From NCBI GenBank assembly GCA_035539075.1, contig DATLJB010000139.1, forward strand, positions 1-64,000: DNA of 64,000 nucleotides. The letters run 5' to 3'. Origin of the DNA: Dongia_B sp035539075. Its GTDB lineage: Bacteria; Pseudomonadota; Alphaproteobacteria; Dongiales; Dongiaceae. The notes beneath the pieces are model-generated. The model was not told the DNA's origin and did not search any database. It saw only the letters and a program-made list of their open reading frames with translations. Made by a program: the position numbers and the translations under genes. Shown one piece after another: positions 34,097-43,365 of this stretch. The stretch's first letter is position 1, and every line of letters starts with the position of its first letter.

Positions 34097-36529
34097 ATGT
34101 CTGAGAACGAAACCAACGGCAACGGAACCGAATACGGTGCGGATTCGATCAAGGTGCTCAAGGGGCTCGACGCGGTGCGCAAGCGCCCGGGCATGTATAT
34201 CGGCGATACCGATGATGGTTCGGGCCTGCATCACATGGTCTATGAGGTGGTGGACAATGCCATCGACGAAAGCCTGGCCGGCTGGTGCGACCGCGTCGAC
34301 GTGATCCTGAACGGCGACGGTTCGGTAACGGTGCGCGATAACGGCCGCGGCATCCCGGTCGATATCCATAAGGAGGAAGGTGTCTCGGCGGCCGAGGTCA
34401 TCATGACCCAGCTCCATGCCGGCGGCAAATTCGACCAGAACTCCTACAAGGTCTCCGGCGGTTTGCACGGCGTCGGCGTCTCCGTCGTCAATGCCTTGAG
34501 CGAACGGCTCGATCTCACCATCTGGCGCGATGGCAAGGAGCATTTCCTGCGCTTCCGGCACGGCGATGTCGAAGCGCCGCTGGCCGTGGTCGGCGATGCC
34601 CCGATCATCGACGGCAAGCCGAAGCGCGGCACGGAGGTGACATTCCTTGCCTCCAAGGAGACTTTCACCAAGACCGAATACGATTACGCCACCCTGGAAC
34701 ACCGCCTGCGGGAACTGGCCTTCCTCAATTCCGGCGTGCGCATGTTCCTGACCGATGCGCGCGGCGTCGAGCCGAAGCAGGTTGAATTGTTCTATGAGGG
34801 CGGCATCGAGGCCTTCGTGCGCTATCTCGACCGCAGCAAGAACGCGCTGCATCAGCCAATCGTCATGCTGGGCGAGAAGGATGGGATCACCGTCGAAGTG
34901 TCGATGGAATGGACCGACGCCTATCACGAGACCATGCTGTGCTTCACCAACAACATCCCGCAGCGCGACGGCGGCACCCATCTCGCCGGTTTCCGCGGCG
35001 CTCTCACGCGCCAGGTCAACAAGTATGCCGAGGATAGCGGCATCGCCAAGAAGGAGAAGGTGGCGCTGAGCGGCGACGATGCCCGCGAAGGCCTCACCTG
35101 CGTGCTGTCGGTCAAGGTGCCGGACCCGAAGTTCTCGTCGCAGACCAAGGACAAGCTGGTTTCCTCCGAAGTCCGCCCGGTGGTCGAGAACATCGTCAAC
35201 GAGCGCTTGAGCCAATGGTTCGAAGAGCATCCGACGGACGCAAAGCGCATCGTCGGCAAGGTGGTGGAAGCCGCCGCCGCCCGCGAAGCCGCAAGAAAGG
35301 CACGCGAACTGACCCGCCGCAAGGGGGCGCTGGATATCTCCTCCCTGCCCGGCAAGCTTGCCGATTGCCAGGAGCGCGATCCGGCCCTGTCCGAACTCTT
35401 CATCGTCGAGGGTGACAGCGCCGGCGGTTCGGCCAAGCAGGGCCGCCACCGCAAGTCACAGGCGATCCTGCCGCTGCGCGGCAAGATCCTCAATGTCGAG
35501 CGGGCGCGCTTCGACAAGATGCTCTCCTCGGCCGAAATCGGCACGCTGATCGCCGCCCTCGGCACCAGCATCGGGCCGGAAGAATTCGATATCGAGAAGG
35601 CGCGCTACCACAAGATCATCATCATGACCGACGCCGATGTCGACGGCTCGCATATCCGCACGCTGCTGCTGACCTTCTTCTACCGGCAGATGCCGCAGCT
35701 GATCGAACGAGGCTATCTCTATATCGCCCAGCCGCCGCTCTATCGCGCCGCCCGCGGCAAGTCGGAACGCTATCTGAAGGATGACCGGGCGCTGGAAGAC
35801 TACCTGATCAGCGCCGGCATCGATGGCGCGCTGCTGCGCCTGAGCAACGGCACGCAGATCGCCAGCGCCGATCTTCGCCGCTTGGTCGATCTCGCCGCCC
35901 AGGCCCGCGGCCTGATGCAGCCGGTGATCCGCAAGGTGGGCTCGGCCGACGTGGTGGAGCAGAGCGCCATCCTCGGTGCGCTCAATCCGCAGGCCGCCAG
36001 CGATCCGAACATCGCGCTGGAGATCGCCAGGCGCCTCGATGCTTTGGCCCCCGCCAATGAACGCGGCTGGACCGGTCTTGCCGATCAGGATGGCGGGCTT
36101 GCGTTCCGCCGGCGCCTGCGCGGCATCACCGCCTCGCATGTGATCGATGCCGCGCTGATCCGCGGCGCCGAATGCCATCGCCTCGACGGGCTCAAGGCCG
36201 AGCTGAAGGAAACCTATGATGGTGCGGCCACGCTGGTGCTGCGCGACAAGGAAGTGACCATCCATGGCCCGATCGGCCTTGCCGAGGCGGTGATGGAACA
36301 GGGCCGCAAGGGCATCACCATCCAGCGCTACAAAGGTCTGGGCGAGATGAACCCCGAACAGCTCTGGGAAACCACGCTCGATCCCGAAGTGCGCAGCCTA
36401 CTGCAAGTCAAGGTCAGCCATGCCGACGAGGCGGAAGAGATCTTCTCGACCCTGATGGGCGACGTGGTCGAGCCGCGCCGCGATTTCATCCAGCAGAACG
36501 CCCTCAACGTCGCCAATCTCGACGTGTAA
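34097..36529 (+). CDS. gyrB: DNA gyrase subunit B
   Basis: 810 residues. The GHKL ATPase domain has DNAIDESLAGWCD and the HAGGKFDQNSYKVSGGLHGVG lid (split by position here), the transducer follows, and the TOPRIM domain carries EGDSAGGSAKQGR and TDADVDGSHIRTLLL. The C-terminal KGLGEMNPEQLWETTLDP binds GyrA. It introduces negative supercoils with GyrA, encoded elsewhere. A run TTG-ATG-ATG at 34091-34099 offers three starts; I use the last. It retains an insert of about 150 residues between TOPRIM halves, common in Gram-negative GyrB. Confidence 0.97.
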   Translation: MSENETNGNGTEYGADSIKVLKGLDAVRKRPGMYIGDTDDGSGLHHMVYEVVDNAIDESLAGWCDRVDVILNGDGSVTVRDNGRGIPVDIHKEEGVSAAEVIMTQLHAGGKFDQNSYKVSGGLHGVGVSVVNALSERLDLTIWRDGKEHFLRFRHGDVEAPLAVVGDAPIIDGKPKRGTEVTFLASKETFTKTEYDYATLEHRLRELAFLNSGVRMFLTDARGVEPKQVELFYEGGIEAFVRYLDRSKNALHQPIVMLGEKDGITVEVSMEWTDAYHETMLCFTNNIPQRDGGTHLAGFRGALTRQVNKYAEDSGIAKKEKVALSGDDAREGLTCVLSVKVPDPKFSSQTKDKLVSSEVRPVVENIVNERLSQWFEEHPTDAKRIVGKVVEAAAAREAARKARELTRRKGALDISSLPGKLADCQERDPALSELFIVEGDSAGGSAKQGRHRKSQAILPLRGKILNVERARFDKMLSSAEIGTLIAALGTSIGPEEFDIEKARYHKIIIMTDADVDGSHIRTLLLTFFYRQMPQLIERGYLYIAQPPLYRAARGKSERYLKDDRALEDYLISAGIDGALLRLSNGTQIASADLRRLVDLAAQARGLMQPVIRKVGSADVVEQSAILGALNPQAASDPNIALEIARRLDALAPANERGWTGLADQDGGLAFRRRLRGITASHVIDAALIRGAECHRLDGLKAELKETYDGAATLVLRDKEVTIHGPIGLAEAVMEQGRKGITIQRYKGLGEMNPEQLWETTLDPEVRSLLQVKVSHADEAEEIFSTLMGDVVEPRRDFIQQNALNVANLDV

Positions 36530-36729
36530 GCGGAGGATGTTGTCGTCGAGTTCGATAGTTCGACTCTATTGGCGGTAAAACTGACTCTGGCTCGCACAAA
36601 AGATCGACTCTCAGGCGCAACCTACTGTCATTCGGCGCGGGGTTTGGATGCCGATCGGCATGCTAAGTCGTTGCAACTTGTGCAAACTAAGGGGTCCGCA
36701 TTCGGGGCCGGATCACAGAATATTTGCAA

Positions 36730-36766
36730 AAAGAGACCACGACTGACAGGTCGCGGTCTCTTTCTG
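36730..36766 (+). terminator. Rho-independent terminator after gyrB
   Basis: AAAGAGACC (36730-36738) pairs with GGTCTCTTT (36755-36763), with an inner CGAC/GTCG stem separated by one mismatch and loop TGACAG. It lies 200 bases after the gyrB stop and 40 bases before the stop of the convergent protease gene. Confidence 0.8.
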
Positions 36767-36804
36767 TCTATTCCTTGCCGCAACCAAGGCGCGGCCCAAC
36801 CGTG

Positions 36805-37746
36805 CTATTGATCGGCAGCAGGGATGACCATCGCGCGACGGATGCCGCCGCCGCTCATGATGGTGAAGCTCAGCTTCTGCCCCACCACCTCTTCCGTCAG
36901 ATGCCGATGCAGATCGTCGATCGAATAGATCGGCTGGTCACCGACGCCGAGGATCACGTCTCCCTTGTGAAGACCGGCGCGCTGGCTGGGCCCGTCCGAC
37001 GTCAATTCGACGATTTGCACGGCGGTGCCGCTCTGTCGCTGCAAGCTGCGGCTGAGGCGCGCGTCGAGGGTGATCGTTTGACCGGCGAAGCCGAGGATGG
37101 CGCGTTTCACTCGCCCGTCGCGCATCAGCCGCATGGTGACGTCGATCGCCGTATCGATGCCAATTGCAAAGCAGAGCCCCTGGGCCTGGCCGATCATCGC
37201 CGTATTGATGCCGACCACAAGGCCCGCCCCATCGACCAGGGCGCCGCCGGAATTGCCGGGATTAAGCGCCGCATCCGTCTGGATGACGCTTTCGATCAAT
37301 CTGCCTGAAGGGGAACGCAGGGTCCGCCCCAGCGCGCTGACGATGCCGGCCGTGACCGTCGCCTGGAAGCCAAGCGGATTGCCGATGGCGACGACCAGCT
37401 GGCCGACGCGCAGACGCGCAGAGCTGCCGAGCCGGGCGTAGGGAAAGTCGCCGCCTTCGAGACGCAGAACCGCGAGGTCCGTGGCGGGGTCGTCGCCGAT
37501 CAGCGTCGCCGCGAATTGGCGCCCGTCGGTCAATCTGGCGGAGATGCGGGTAGCCCCGGAGACCACATGGCTATTGGTCAGGAGATAGCCGTCAGGGGCA
37601 TAGAGGACACCCGAACCGGTGCCCTGTCGCGGCCCTTCGGCAAGGATATGCACGACGGCCGGTCCGACCGTATCGAAGGCATGGGCGACGCGGGCCGAAT
37701 AAGGGTCCAGGGTTTCATCCAAGTGAAGCGGAGAATCGTATGGCAT
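36805..37746 (-). CDS. Trypsin-like serine protease with one PDZ domain (HtrA family), no signal peptide
   Basis: 313 residues. The catalytic triad of S1C proteases is complete: His60 in LLTNSHVV, Asp90 in ATDLAVLRL and Ser166 in NPGNSGGALVD. One PDZ domain (about 220-305, RAGLHKGDVILGVGDQPI) follows. The N-terminus (MPYDSPLHLDETLDPYSARV) shows no signal sequence or membrane helix, so unlike DegP it should act in the cytoplasm unless translation starts further upstream; the frame is open to 37926 but that extension is not hydrophobic enough for a clear signal. Convergent with gyrB. Target proteins unknown. Confidence 0.88.
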   Translation of the reverse strand: MPYDSPLHLDETLDPYSARVAHAFDTVGPAVVHILAEGPRQGTGSGVLYAPDGYLLTNSHVVSGATRISARLTDGRQFAATLIGDDPATDLAVLRLEGGDFPYARLGSSARLRVGQLVVAIGNPLGFQATVTAGIVSALGRTLRSPSGRLIESVIQTDAALNPGNSGGALVDGAGLVVGINTAMIGQAQGLCFAIGIDTAIDVTMRLMRDGRVKRAILGFAGQTITLDARLSRSLQRQSGTAVQIVELTSDGPSQRAGLHKGDVILGVGDQPIYSIDDLHRHLTEEVVGQKLSFTIMSGGGIRRAMVIPAADQ

Positions 37747-37950
37747 GGGTGAGAGATAGGCAGCAGCCGGACCGGTTGCAAGGCGCGTCCGCTTGGCTTC
37801 GTCGGACCAAGGCCGTACCTGCCGAGGCTCTTCAACGCTAATGCCAACAAGCTGAACCCCGGCGGACATGGCGCGAAGGTTGCCGAAGAGCGTGACCCTC
37901 AACCGGCACCCAATCACGGCCACCATCTGACGGCTAGTCTACGGCCGCCC

Positions 37951-37995
37951 AGGCTCAGATCGACTAGGCTCCAGTCGACTAGGTTCAGGCCGACC
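37951..37995 (-). repeat. Three tandem 15-base repeats across the chemoreceptor stop codon
   Basis: Units 37951-37965, 37966-37980 and 37981-37995 (plus-strand AGGCTCAGATCGACT, AGGCTCCAGTCGACT, AGGTTCAGGCCGACC). The last one contains the stop codon of the leftward chemoreceptor gene, so in its frame further stop codons follow at 15-base steps. Confidence 0.8.
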
Positions 37996-39679
37996 TGATC
38001 CTCTGCAGGAAGTTGCGCACCTCCGCCCGCATCGCGTCGGACTTCTGGCGCATGGCCGACGAAGACTGGGCGACCGTGCGGGCGGATTGGTCTGTGGTGC
38101 CCACAGCCGTCGTCACCTCGGCGATGACCTCAGTAATCTGCCGGGTTTCGCTTGCGGTGACGTCGCTGTTGCGACTGATTTCGGCGGTCGCGGCATTCTG
38201 CTGCTCGATCGCCGTGGCGATGGTGCTGGTGGTCGCCTCGAGATCGACGATGGCGGCGGCGATGTCGCGGACATTGACCACCGCTTCCTGGGTGGCCTGC
38301 CGGACCGCCTCGATGTTCTGCCGGATTTCTTCGGTGGCCGAGGTTGTCTGATTGGCCAGCGCCTTCACTTCCGAGGCCACCACAGTGAAACCCTTGCCAG
38401 CCTCACCGGCCCGCGCCGCTTCGATCGTCGCATTGAGGGCGAGCAGATTGGTCTGGGCGGCGATGTCATTGATGATGTCGACCACCGAGCCGATCGCCTT
38501 CACCTTGTCGGCCAGCGCGGCCACCTGCTGCTCGGTCTGCGCCGAGCGCCCCTGGGTGCGCTGGACCACGTCGCGGGCGACGTGGATCTGGCGGCCGATC
38601 TCGACGATCGACATCTTCAGCTCCTGGGCGGCGGAGGCGACGGTCTGCACATTGTTGGCGACCGAGGCCGCCGCATGATTGACGCGCTGTGTCCCTTCAG
38701 CCGAAGCCTGCGCGCTGCTGGTGAGGCCGGCCGCCGTGGTCGAGGTCTGGTCGACCTCCTTGGCCAGCGATTCAACGACCGAGCCCACGGCGGTTTCGAA
38801 ATCCTCGGCGAACTTCAGCACCGTCGCGCGGCGGTCGGCCTCGGCCTGCTTCTCGGCCGCGGCTTGGCGTTCCCGCAGGCTCTCGCTCTCCTTCAGCTGT
38901 TCCCGAAAGCGCACGAAAGCAGTCGTCAAGCGGCCGATTTCCGTGCGGCCGGACTCGTTCTCGACAACGGCGTCGAAATGCCCCTCCGCGAGGCCTTCCA
39001 GGGCCGCCACCGTCCGGTTGAGCGGACCGGTGATCAGGCGGCTGATGATATAGGTAAGGCCAATGCCGACCGCCAGGCCAATGAGCAACAGCACCACCAC
39101 CAGCGCCGCGCGCTTCATGAAGAGCGCGTTTACATCGTCAATGAAGATGCCCGTCGTCACCACCCAGTTCCAATGCTTGTCGAGAACGCTGAGGAAGAGT
39201 TTGGGCGTATCATTGACCTGCGACCCCGGACGCCTTCCGAGAAAGGTAGAGAAGCCTTCTAGGGGCGGCTGGCTGCTCGCCGCCGCGAGATATCCGACAT
39301 AGTTGCCGCGCGCCTGTTCGTCGGCGGTCTGCAAAATGTTTTTGCCGATATCGTTGGGCCGGGTGGGATGCATCCACAGGATCCCGTCGCGATCGAACAC
39401 GAAGAAATAGTTCTTGCCGTCGTAATTGACCTTGGAAAGCGCGTCCAGCGCGGCCTTCTTGGCGTCGCCGGTATTCATCTTGCCGTCGGCTTCCAGATCG
39501 CCATAGCGATTGACGATGCTGAGAGCGATCTCGTCTAGGGCACGCAACTTGGATTTCCGATCCTCGATCATGCCGTTCCGCATGTCATAGAGCATGTAGG
39601 CCGTCAGACCGACGATGATCAGCGAGAAGGCCAGGGGAATCAGAAACAGCTTCTTGCTGATGCTCAGTTTACGCAACAT
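37985..39679 (-). CDS. Methyl-accepting chemotaxis protein with Cache sensor
   Basis: 564 residues: a transmembrane helix near 10-30, a periplasmic single Cache domain (about 32-185; GKNYFFVFDRDGILWMHPTRPNDIGKN is the ligand-binding core, split here by position), a second helix near 190-212, a HAMP domain and a cytoplasmic signalling domain with the hairpin tip DIAAQTNLLALNATIEAARAG. It reports on small carboxylates or amino acids to CheA; the ligand is not predictable. The frame is open to 39787, but the ATG at 39679 has GGAG six bases upstream and gives a basic start followed by the helix. Confidence 0.93.
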   Translation of the reverse strand: MLRKLSISKKLFLIPLAFSLIIVGLTAYMLYDMRNGMIEDRKSKLRALDEIALSIVNRYGDLEADGKMNTGDAKKAALDALSKVNYDGKNYFFVFDRDGILWMHPTRPNDIGKNILQTADEQARGNYVGYLAAASSQPPLEGFSTFLGRRPGSQVNDTPKLFLSVLDKHWNWVVTTGIFIDDVNALFMKRAALVVVLLLIGLAVGIGLTYIISRLITGPLNRTVAALEGLAEGHFDAVVENESGRTEIGRLTTAFVRFREQLKESESLRERQAAAEKQAEADRRATVLKFAEDFETAVGSVVESLAKEVDQTSTTAAGLTSSAQASAEGTQRVNHAAASVANNVQTVASAAQELKMSIVEIGRQIHVARDVVQRTQGRSAQTEQQVAALADKVKAIGSVVDIINDIAAQTNLLALNATIEAARAGEAGKGFTVVASEVKALANQTTSATEEIRQNIEAVRQATQEAVVNVRDIAAAIVDLEATTSTIATAIEQQNAATAEISRNSDVTASETRQITEVIAEVTTAVGTTDQSARTVAQSSSAMRQKSDAMRAEVRNFLQRIRSA

Positions 39680-40030
39680 ATCGGCTCCGATACGAAAGAT
39701 GGACAAGGCATCCTGCGTGAGATTTATTGCCGATCTGTAAACATCAAAACCTAGTTCGCTTAAGCTGAACGCAGGGTTGCGATGCAAGTGACACTGGCCT
39801 GCATCTTCGCGATGCAGGTCCGGCTCGGCAATTCACACCAACCGCTAACAGTGGCAGTTTCGAGAAACGTAACTCGCAGATCTTTCGCGGCGATTTGCCG
39901 AGCGACGCCGCGAGCTCTATCTCAACCGTCGCGTGCGGGAAATAGGCCACATTCTTGGCGGCGTCCCGATGAACCTCGAAGACCGGCTGAAAAAAATCAC
40001 CGGCGACGGCCGGCAGTGGCAACCGGCGAA
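39680..40030. other. Gene-free region with hairpin between chemoreceptor and pdeM
   Basis: About 350 bases upstream of the leftward chemoreceptor and downstream of pdeM. It contains a perfect hairpin, CCTGCATC (39798-39805), loop TTCGC, GATGCAGG (39811-39818), without a T tract. No credible gene on either strand; the chemoreceptor promoter is presumably near 39680-39760. Confidence 0.45.
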
Positions 40031-40780
40031 TCAGCGATCGGGGAATCTGTGCGACATCGAGAAATCGGTGTCGGGGCGAAGATGGCGGGCGTTGATCGGA
40101 TAGAGGCGCCCGCGCTCCGACAGCAGGACGCGAAAACCCGCCGGGAACTGCTCAATGATGGCGGGATGCAGGATGTTCAATCCACCGGCATAGGCGCCGA
40201 AGGCCGGCAAGAGCAGGCGTCCCGCGCCAAGCAGGAAGCAGCGCCGGCGCAGCAGCCGGCCCGCGAGCGACACCAGCGCCACCGGATGGAAATGGCCGAA
40301 GACGATGTTCTGCGGTCCCTGGTCGGGCGCTGGGTCGCCGCCATCCGCGAGATCATGCCTGAAGGTGAGGTCGGAGATGGAAATGGCCGTCGCCGATATG
40401 CCGCCGACGATATCGGGCAGGACCGGATCGTGATTGCCGGTGATCCAAACCCAATCAAGATTGCCCGTCAGTTGCTGCAATCGCGCGAGATCGCCGAGAT
40501 CGAGACGGGCGCTCGCGGCGCGGTCGTGAAAGCTGTCGCCAAGGCAGATCACCCGGCGCGGCCCGTAAGTTCCGATGACGCGGGTGATATCCGCTAATGT
40601 CTGGGTCGTGTCATGAGGCGGCAGCATGCGATGCGCTGAAGCCGCGAAAGACGAGCCCTTCTCGAAATGGAGATCGGCCACCACCAGCAATTGCTGGTCG
40701 GGCCAGTAGAGTGCGCCCGAGGGATCGAGATGCAGGCGGGCGCCGCCGAAGAGAATTTCCAGAGTCATTGGGAGGGTCAT
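40031..40780 (-). CDS. pdeM: Ligase-associated DNA damage response phosphoesterase
   Basis: About 249 residues, a calcineurin-like metallophosphoesterase: VVADLHFEKG (Asp36, His38), CLGDSFHD, ITGNHDP and FGHFHP supply the two-metal site. This is the MPE member of the four-gene ligase-associated repair set; the studied Pseudomonas putida MPE is a manganese-dependent DNA endonuclease. It begins 8 bases after the helicase stop, in the same direction. The start lies within three near-identical ATGAC-YCTCC repeats (40791, 40780, 40768), only the last two in frame, so ATG 40768 (245 residues) is equally possible. Confidence 0.9.
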   Translation of the reverse strand: MTLPMTLEILFGGARLHLDPSGALYWPDQQLLVVADLHFEKGSSFAASAHRMLPPHDTTQTLADITRVIGTYGPRRVICLGDSFHDRAASARLDLGDLARLQQLTGNLDWVWITGNHDPVLPDIVGGISATAISISDLTFRHDLADGGDPAPDQGPQNIVFGHFHPVALVSLAGRLLRRRCFLLGAGRLLLPAFGAYAGGLNILHPAIIEQFPAGFRVLLSERGRLYPINARHLRPDTDFSMSHRFPDR

Positions 40781-40791
40781 CGGAGGGTCAT
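40758..40791 (-). repeat. Tandem start-codon repeats at pdeM
   Basis: Reading leftward, ATGACCCTCCG, ATGACCCTCCCA and ATGACTCTGG follow one another directly (starts at 40791, 40780 and 40768). The first ATG overlaps the helicase stop (ATGA) and runs into TGA after four codons; the other two are in frame with pdeM. Confidence 0.75.
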
Positions 40792-43307
40792 GGGATTTCG
40801 AAGGCCATGGAATGGGGCTCCCTCTCCGTCGCCTCAGCGATGAGATCCTGGGCGGCCGCATCCAGCAACTCGTCGACTGCCTCGCCTTCGATGCGTTCGC
40901 GGCCGATATCCAGCAGGATCGGCACGGCCAGGGGCGAAACATGCGGCAGGCGGCGGAATGTCACCTTGCCCGCAATACGCGCGAGAAAATCGCTCAGCCG
41001 CCCGACATCGGCGAGGTTCCAGGCGGCGTCCTGGTGGGTGGCCCGCAGCAGGATATGCCCGGGTTCATGCTTGCGCAGCACGTCATAGATGAGGTCGGCA
41101 TTGAAGGTTACCTGCTTGCGGCTTTTTTCGGCGCCGGGATGCCGGCGCTCGATCAGGCCGGCGATCACCGCGACGTTGCGGAAACTGCGCCGCAACATGG
41201 AGGATTCCTCCAGCCATTCTTCCAGATCGTCGCCCAGCATATCAGGGGCCAGCAGCTGCTCGATCTGCGCCTTGTCAGGCGCCCGCAGGCCCCAGATGCC
41301 GAGCACATAGTCGCTGGCGACGAAGCCCAGCGGCTTCAATCCCATCTTTTCCATGCGGCGCGTCAGCAGCATGCCGAGGGTCTGGTGGGCGTTGCGCCCT
41401 TCGAAGCAATAGGCGACCAGGAACTCTTTGCTGCCGCGCGGAAAGGATTCGATCACCACACCCTGCCCGCTCGGCAGACGGGACTGCCGCCGCTGCAGTA
41501 GCAGCCAGTCGCGAATGTCGGGCGGCAGCGATTGATGATGCCGGGTATCGGCGAGCAGCGCTCGCACACGCCTGGCGAGGCCCGTGGTCAACGGCAGCCG
41601 CCCGCCGGCATAGGCCGGCACTTTTGGATCGCCTTGCTTCGCCGGGCTGCATTCGACGGCCATCGCCCGAATACCTTCGAAACGCAGCAGCCGGCCGGCA
41701 AAGATGAAGGCATCGCCGGGCCTCAAGCCCTGGACGAACCATTCCTCCACCTCTCCCAGTGTCGGGCCCCGCCGCATCCTTACCCGCAGCATCGGCGCCT
41801 CGACGATGGTGCCGACATTCATGCGATACTGGCGGGCAACGATCGGCGCGGCAATCTGATAGCTGCCGTCCTGCTGTTGCGCCAGGCGATGATAACGCTC
41901 ATAGGCGCGCAACGTATAACCGCCATGGACGACATAGGCGAAGACATCGTCGAATTCCTGGCGGGAAAGATTCCGGAAAGGGTAGCTGGTAGTCACTTCG
42001 GCGAAGAGGCCGTCAGGCCAGACGGGCTCAGAGCAGGCGGTGCCGAGAATGTGCTGGGCCAGCACATCGAGGCAATGCGGCCGCGCGGGATAGCCGTCGA
42101 GTTCGCCCGCCAATGCGGCCTCCATCGCCGCCTGGCACTCCAGCAACTCGAAGCGGTTGGCTGGCACCAGGATGGCCCGGCTCGGCTCATCGAGGCGGTG
42201 ATTGGCCCGGCCGATGCGCTGCAGCAGCCGGCTCGACCCCTTCGGCGCACCGACCTGGACGACGAGATCGACATTGCCCCAATCGATGCCGAGATCGAGC
42301 GACGAAGTGCAGACAACCGCGCGCAACCGGCCGGCGGCCATTGCCGCTTCGATTCTGCGGCGCTGCTCCACCGAGAGGCTGCCGTGATGGAGCGCGATCG
42401 GCAGGTTCGCCTCGTTCTCGCGCCACAACCCCTGAAAGATCAGCTCCGCCTGGGCGCGCGTATTCACGAAAACCAGCGTGGTACGATGGGCGGCGATGGC
42501 GCGATAAATATCGCCGACGGCATGCTGCGCCATATGACCGCCCCAGGGGACGCGTTTCTCCGCCAGCAGGATCGAGATATCGGGCGCAGCGCCGGCCGGA
42601 CCGCGGATCACCGCTGCCGGGCGGCGGCGAAAGGAGAGGTATTTCGCCATTTCCCTGGGATCCGGGATGGTGGCGGAAAGACCGATGAAGCGGGCCTTCG
42701 GCGCCAGCTTGGCAAGGCGCGCCAATCCAAGCGACAGCAATTGGCCGCGCTTGGTATCGGCAATGGCGTGCAGCTCGTCGATGATGATCGCCCTGAGCCC
42801 GCCGAACAGCTTCGCTGCATCCGCGTAGGAGAGCAGCAGCGCCAGCGATTCCGGTGTGGTCAGCATGATCTCCGGCGGCTGGCGGCGCTGCCGCTGCCGG
42901 CGGTTTTGCGGCGTGTCGCCGGTCCGCACCTCGCAGCGGATGCCAAGCGCCATCTCGCTGATCGGTGCTTCCAGGTTGCGGCCGATATCTACCGTGAGGG
43001 CCTTCAGCGGCGAGATGTACAGGGTGTGAAAGCCGTGCGGCCTGCTCTGCGGGTCGCGCAGGGCGAGATCGTTCAGGCTGGGCAGGAAACCGGCCAGGGT
43101 CTTGCCGCCGCCGGTCGGCGCCACCAACAGGACCGATTGCCCGGCCGTCGCCTTTCCGCCACCGGTCCGCGCCAGCATTTCCAGCTGGTGGGGATAGGGC
43201 GACCAGCCGCGCGCCTTGAACCAGGCCGCGAGCGGAGGTGCCAGGACCTGTTCCGGCGGGGGCAGTTCCGGGAACGCGGCCGGCGGCTGTGGGGCGACGA
43301 GATCCAT
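40788..43307 (-). CDS. Ligase-associated DNA damage response DEXH-box helicase (Lhr-core type)
   Basis: 839 residues. Superfamily 2 helicase motifs are clear: Walker A APTGGGKT (Lys69), ISPLKAL, TTPESL, DELH (177-180), SAT in FIGLSATIPDP, and in the second RecA domain LVFVNTRAQAELIFQ, GSLSVEQRRR, CTSSLDLGIDWG and QRIGRANHR. The C-terminal winged-helix and beta-barrel part is typical of Lhr-core, an ATP-driven 3'-5' single-strand translocase. It is the first gene of the leftward arm of the ligase-associated repair cluster, 58 bases from the divergent exonuclease gene. Confidence 0.93.
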   Translation of the reverse strand: MDLVAPQPPAAFPELPPPEQVLAPPLAAWFKARGWSPYPHQLEMLARTGGGKATAGQSVLLVAPTGGGKTLAGFLPSLNDLALRDPQSRPHGFHTLYISPLKALTVDIGRNLEAPISEMALGIRCEVRTGDTPQNRRQRQRRQPPEIMLTTPESLALLLSYADAAKLFGGLRAIIIDELHAIADTKRGQLLSLGLARLAKLAPKARFIGLSATIPDPREMAKYLSFRRRPAAVIRGPAGAAPDISILLAEKRVPWGGHMAQHAVGDIYRAIAAHRTTLVFVNTRAQAELIFQGLWRENEANLPIALHHGSLSVEQRRRIEAAMAAGRLRAVVCTSSLDLGIDWGNVDLVVQVGAPKGSSRLLQRIGRANHRLDEPSRAILVPANRFELLECQAAMEAALAGELDGYPARPHCLDVLAQHILGTACSEPVWPDGLFAEVTTSYPFRNLSRQEFDDVFAYVVHGGYTLRAYERYHRLAQQQDGSYQIAAPIVARQYRMNVGTIVEAPMLRVRMRRGPTLGEVEEWFVQGLRPGDAFIFAGRLLRFEGIRAMAVECSPAKQGDPKVPAYAGGRLPLTTGLARRVRALLADTRHHQSLPPDIRDWLLLQRRQSRLPSGQGVVIESFPRGSKEFLVAYCFEGRNAHQTLGMLLTRRMEKMGLKPLGFVASDYVLGIWGLRAPDKAQIEQLLAPDMLGDDLEEWLEESSMLRRSFRNVAVIAGLIERRHPGAEKSRKQVTFNADLIYDVLRKHEPGHILLRATHQDAAWNLADVGRLSDFLARIAGKVTFRRLPHVSPLAVPILLDIGRERIEGEAVDELLDAAAQDLIAEATEREPHSMAFEIP

Positions 43308-43365
43308 AGAGCGAATAGGAGCGCCTGATGCAACCTGACCCGAGGTAGAATTATTTATTGGACGG

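Noticed and set aside
41532..43328. 598-residue open frame antisense to the Lhr-type helicase gene
   Set aside because: The helicase on the other strand has all conserved motifs; this frame has none.
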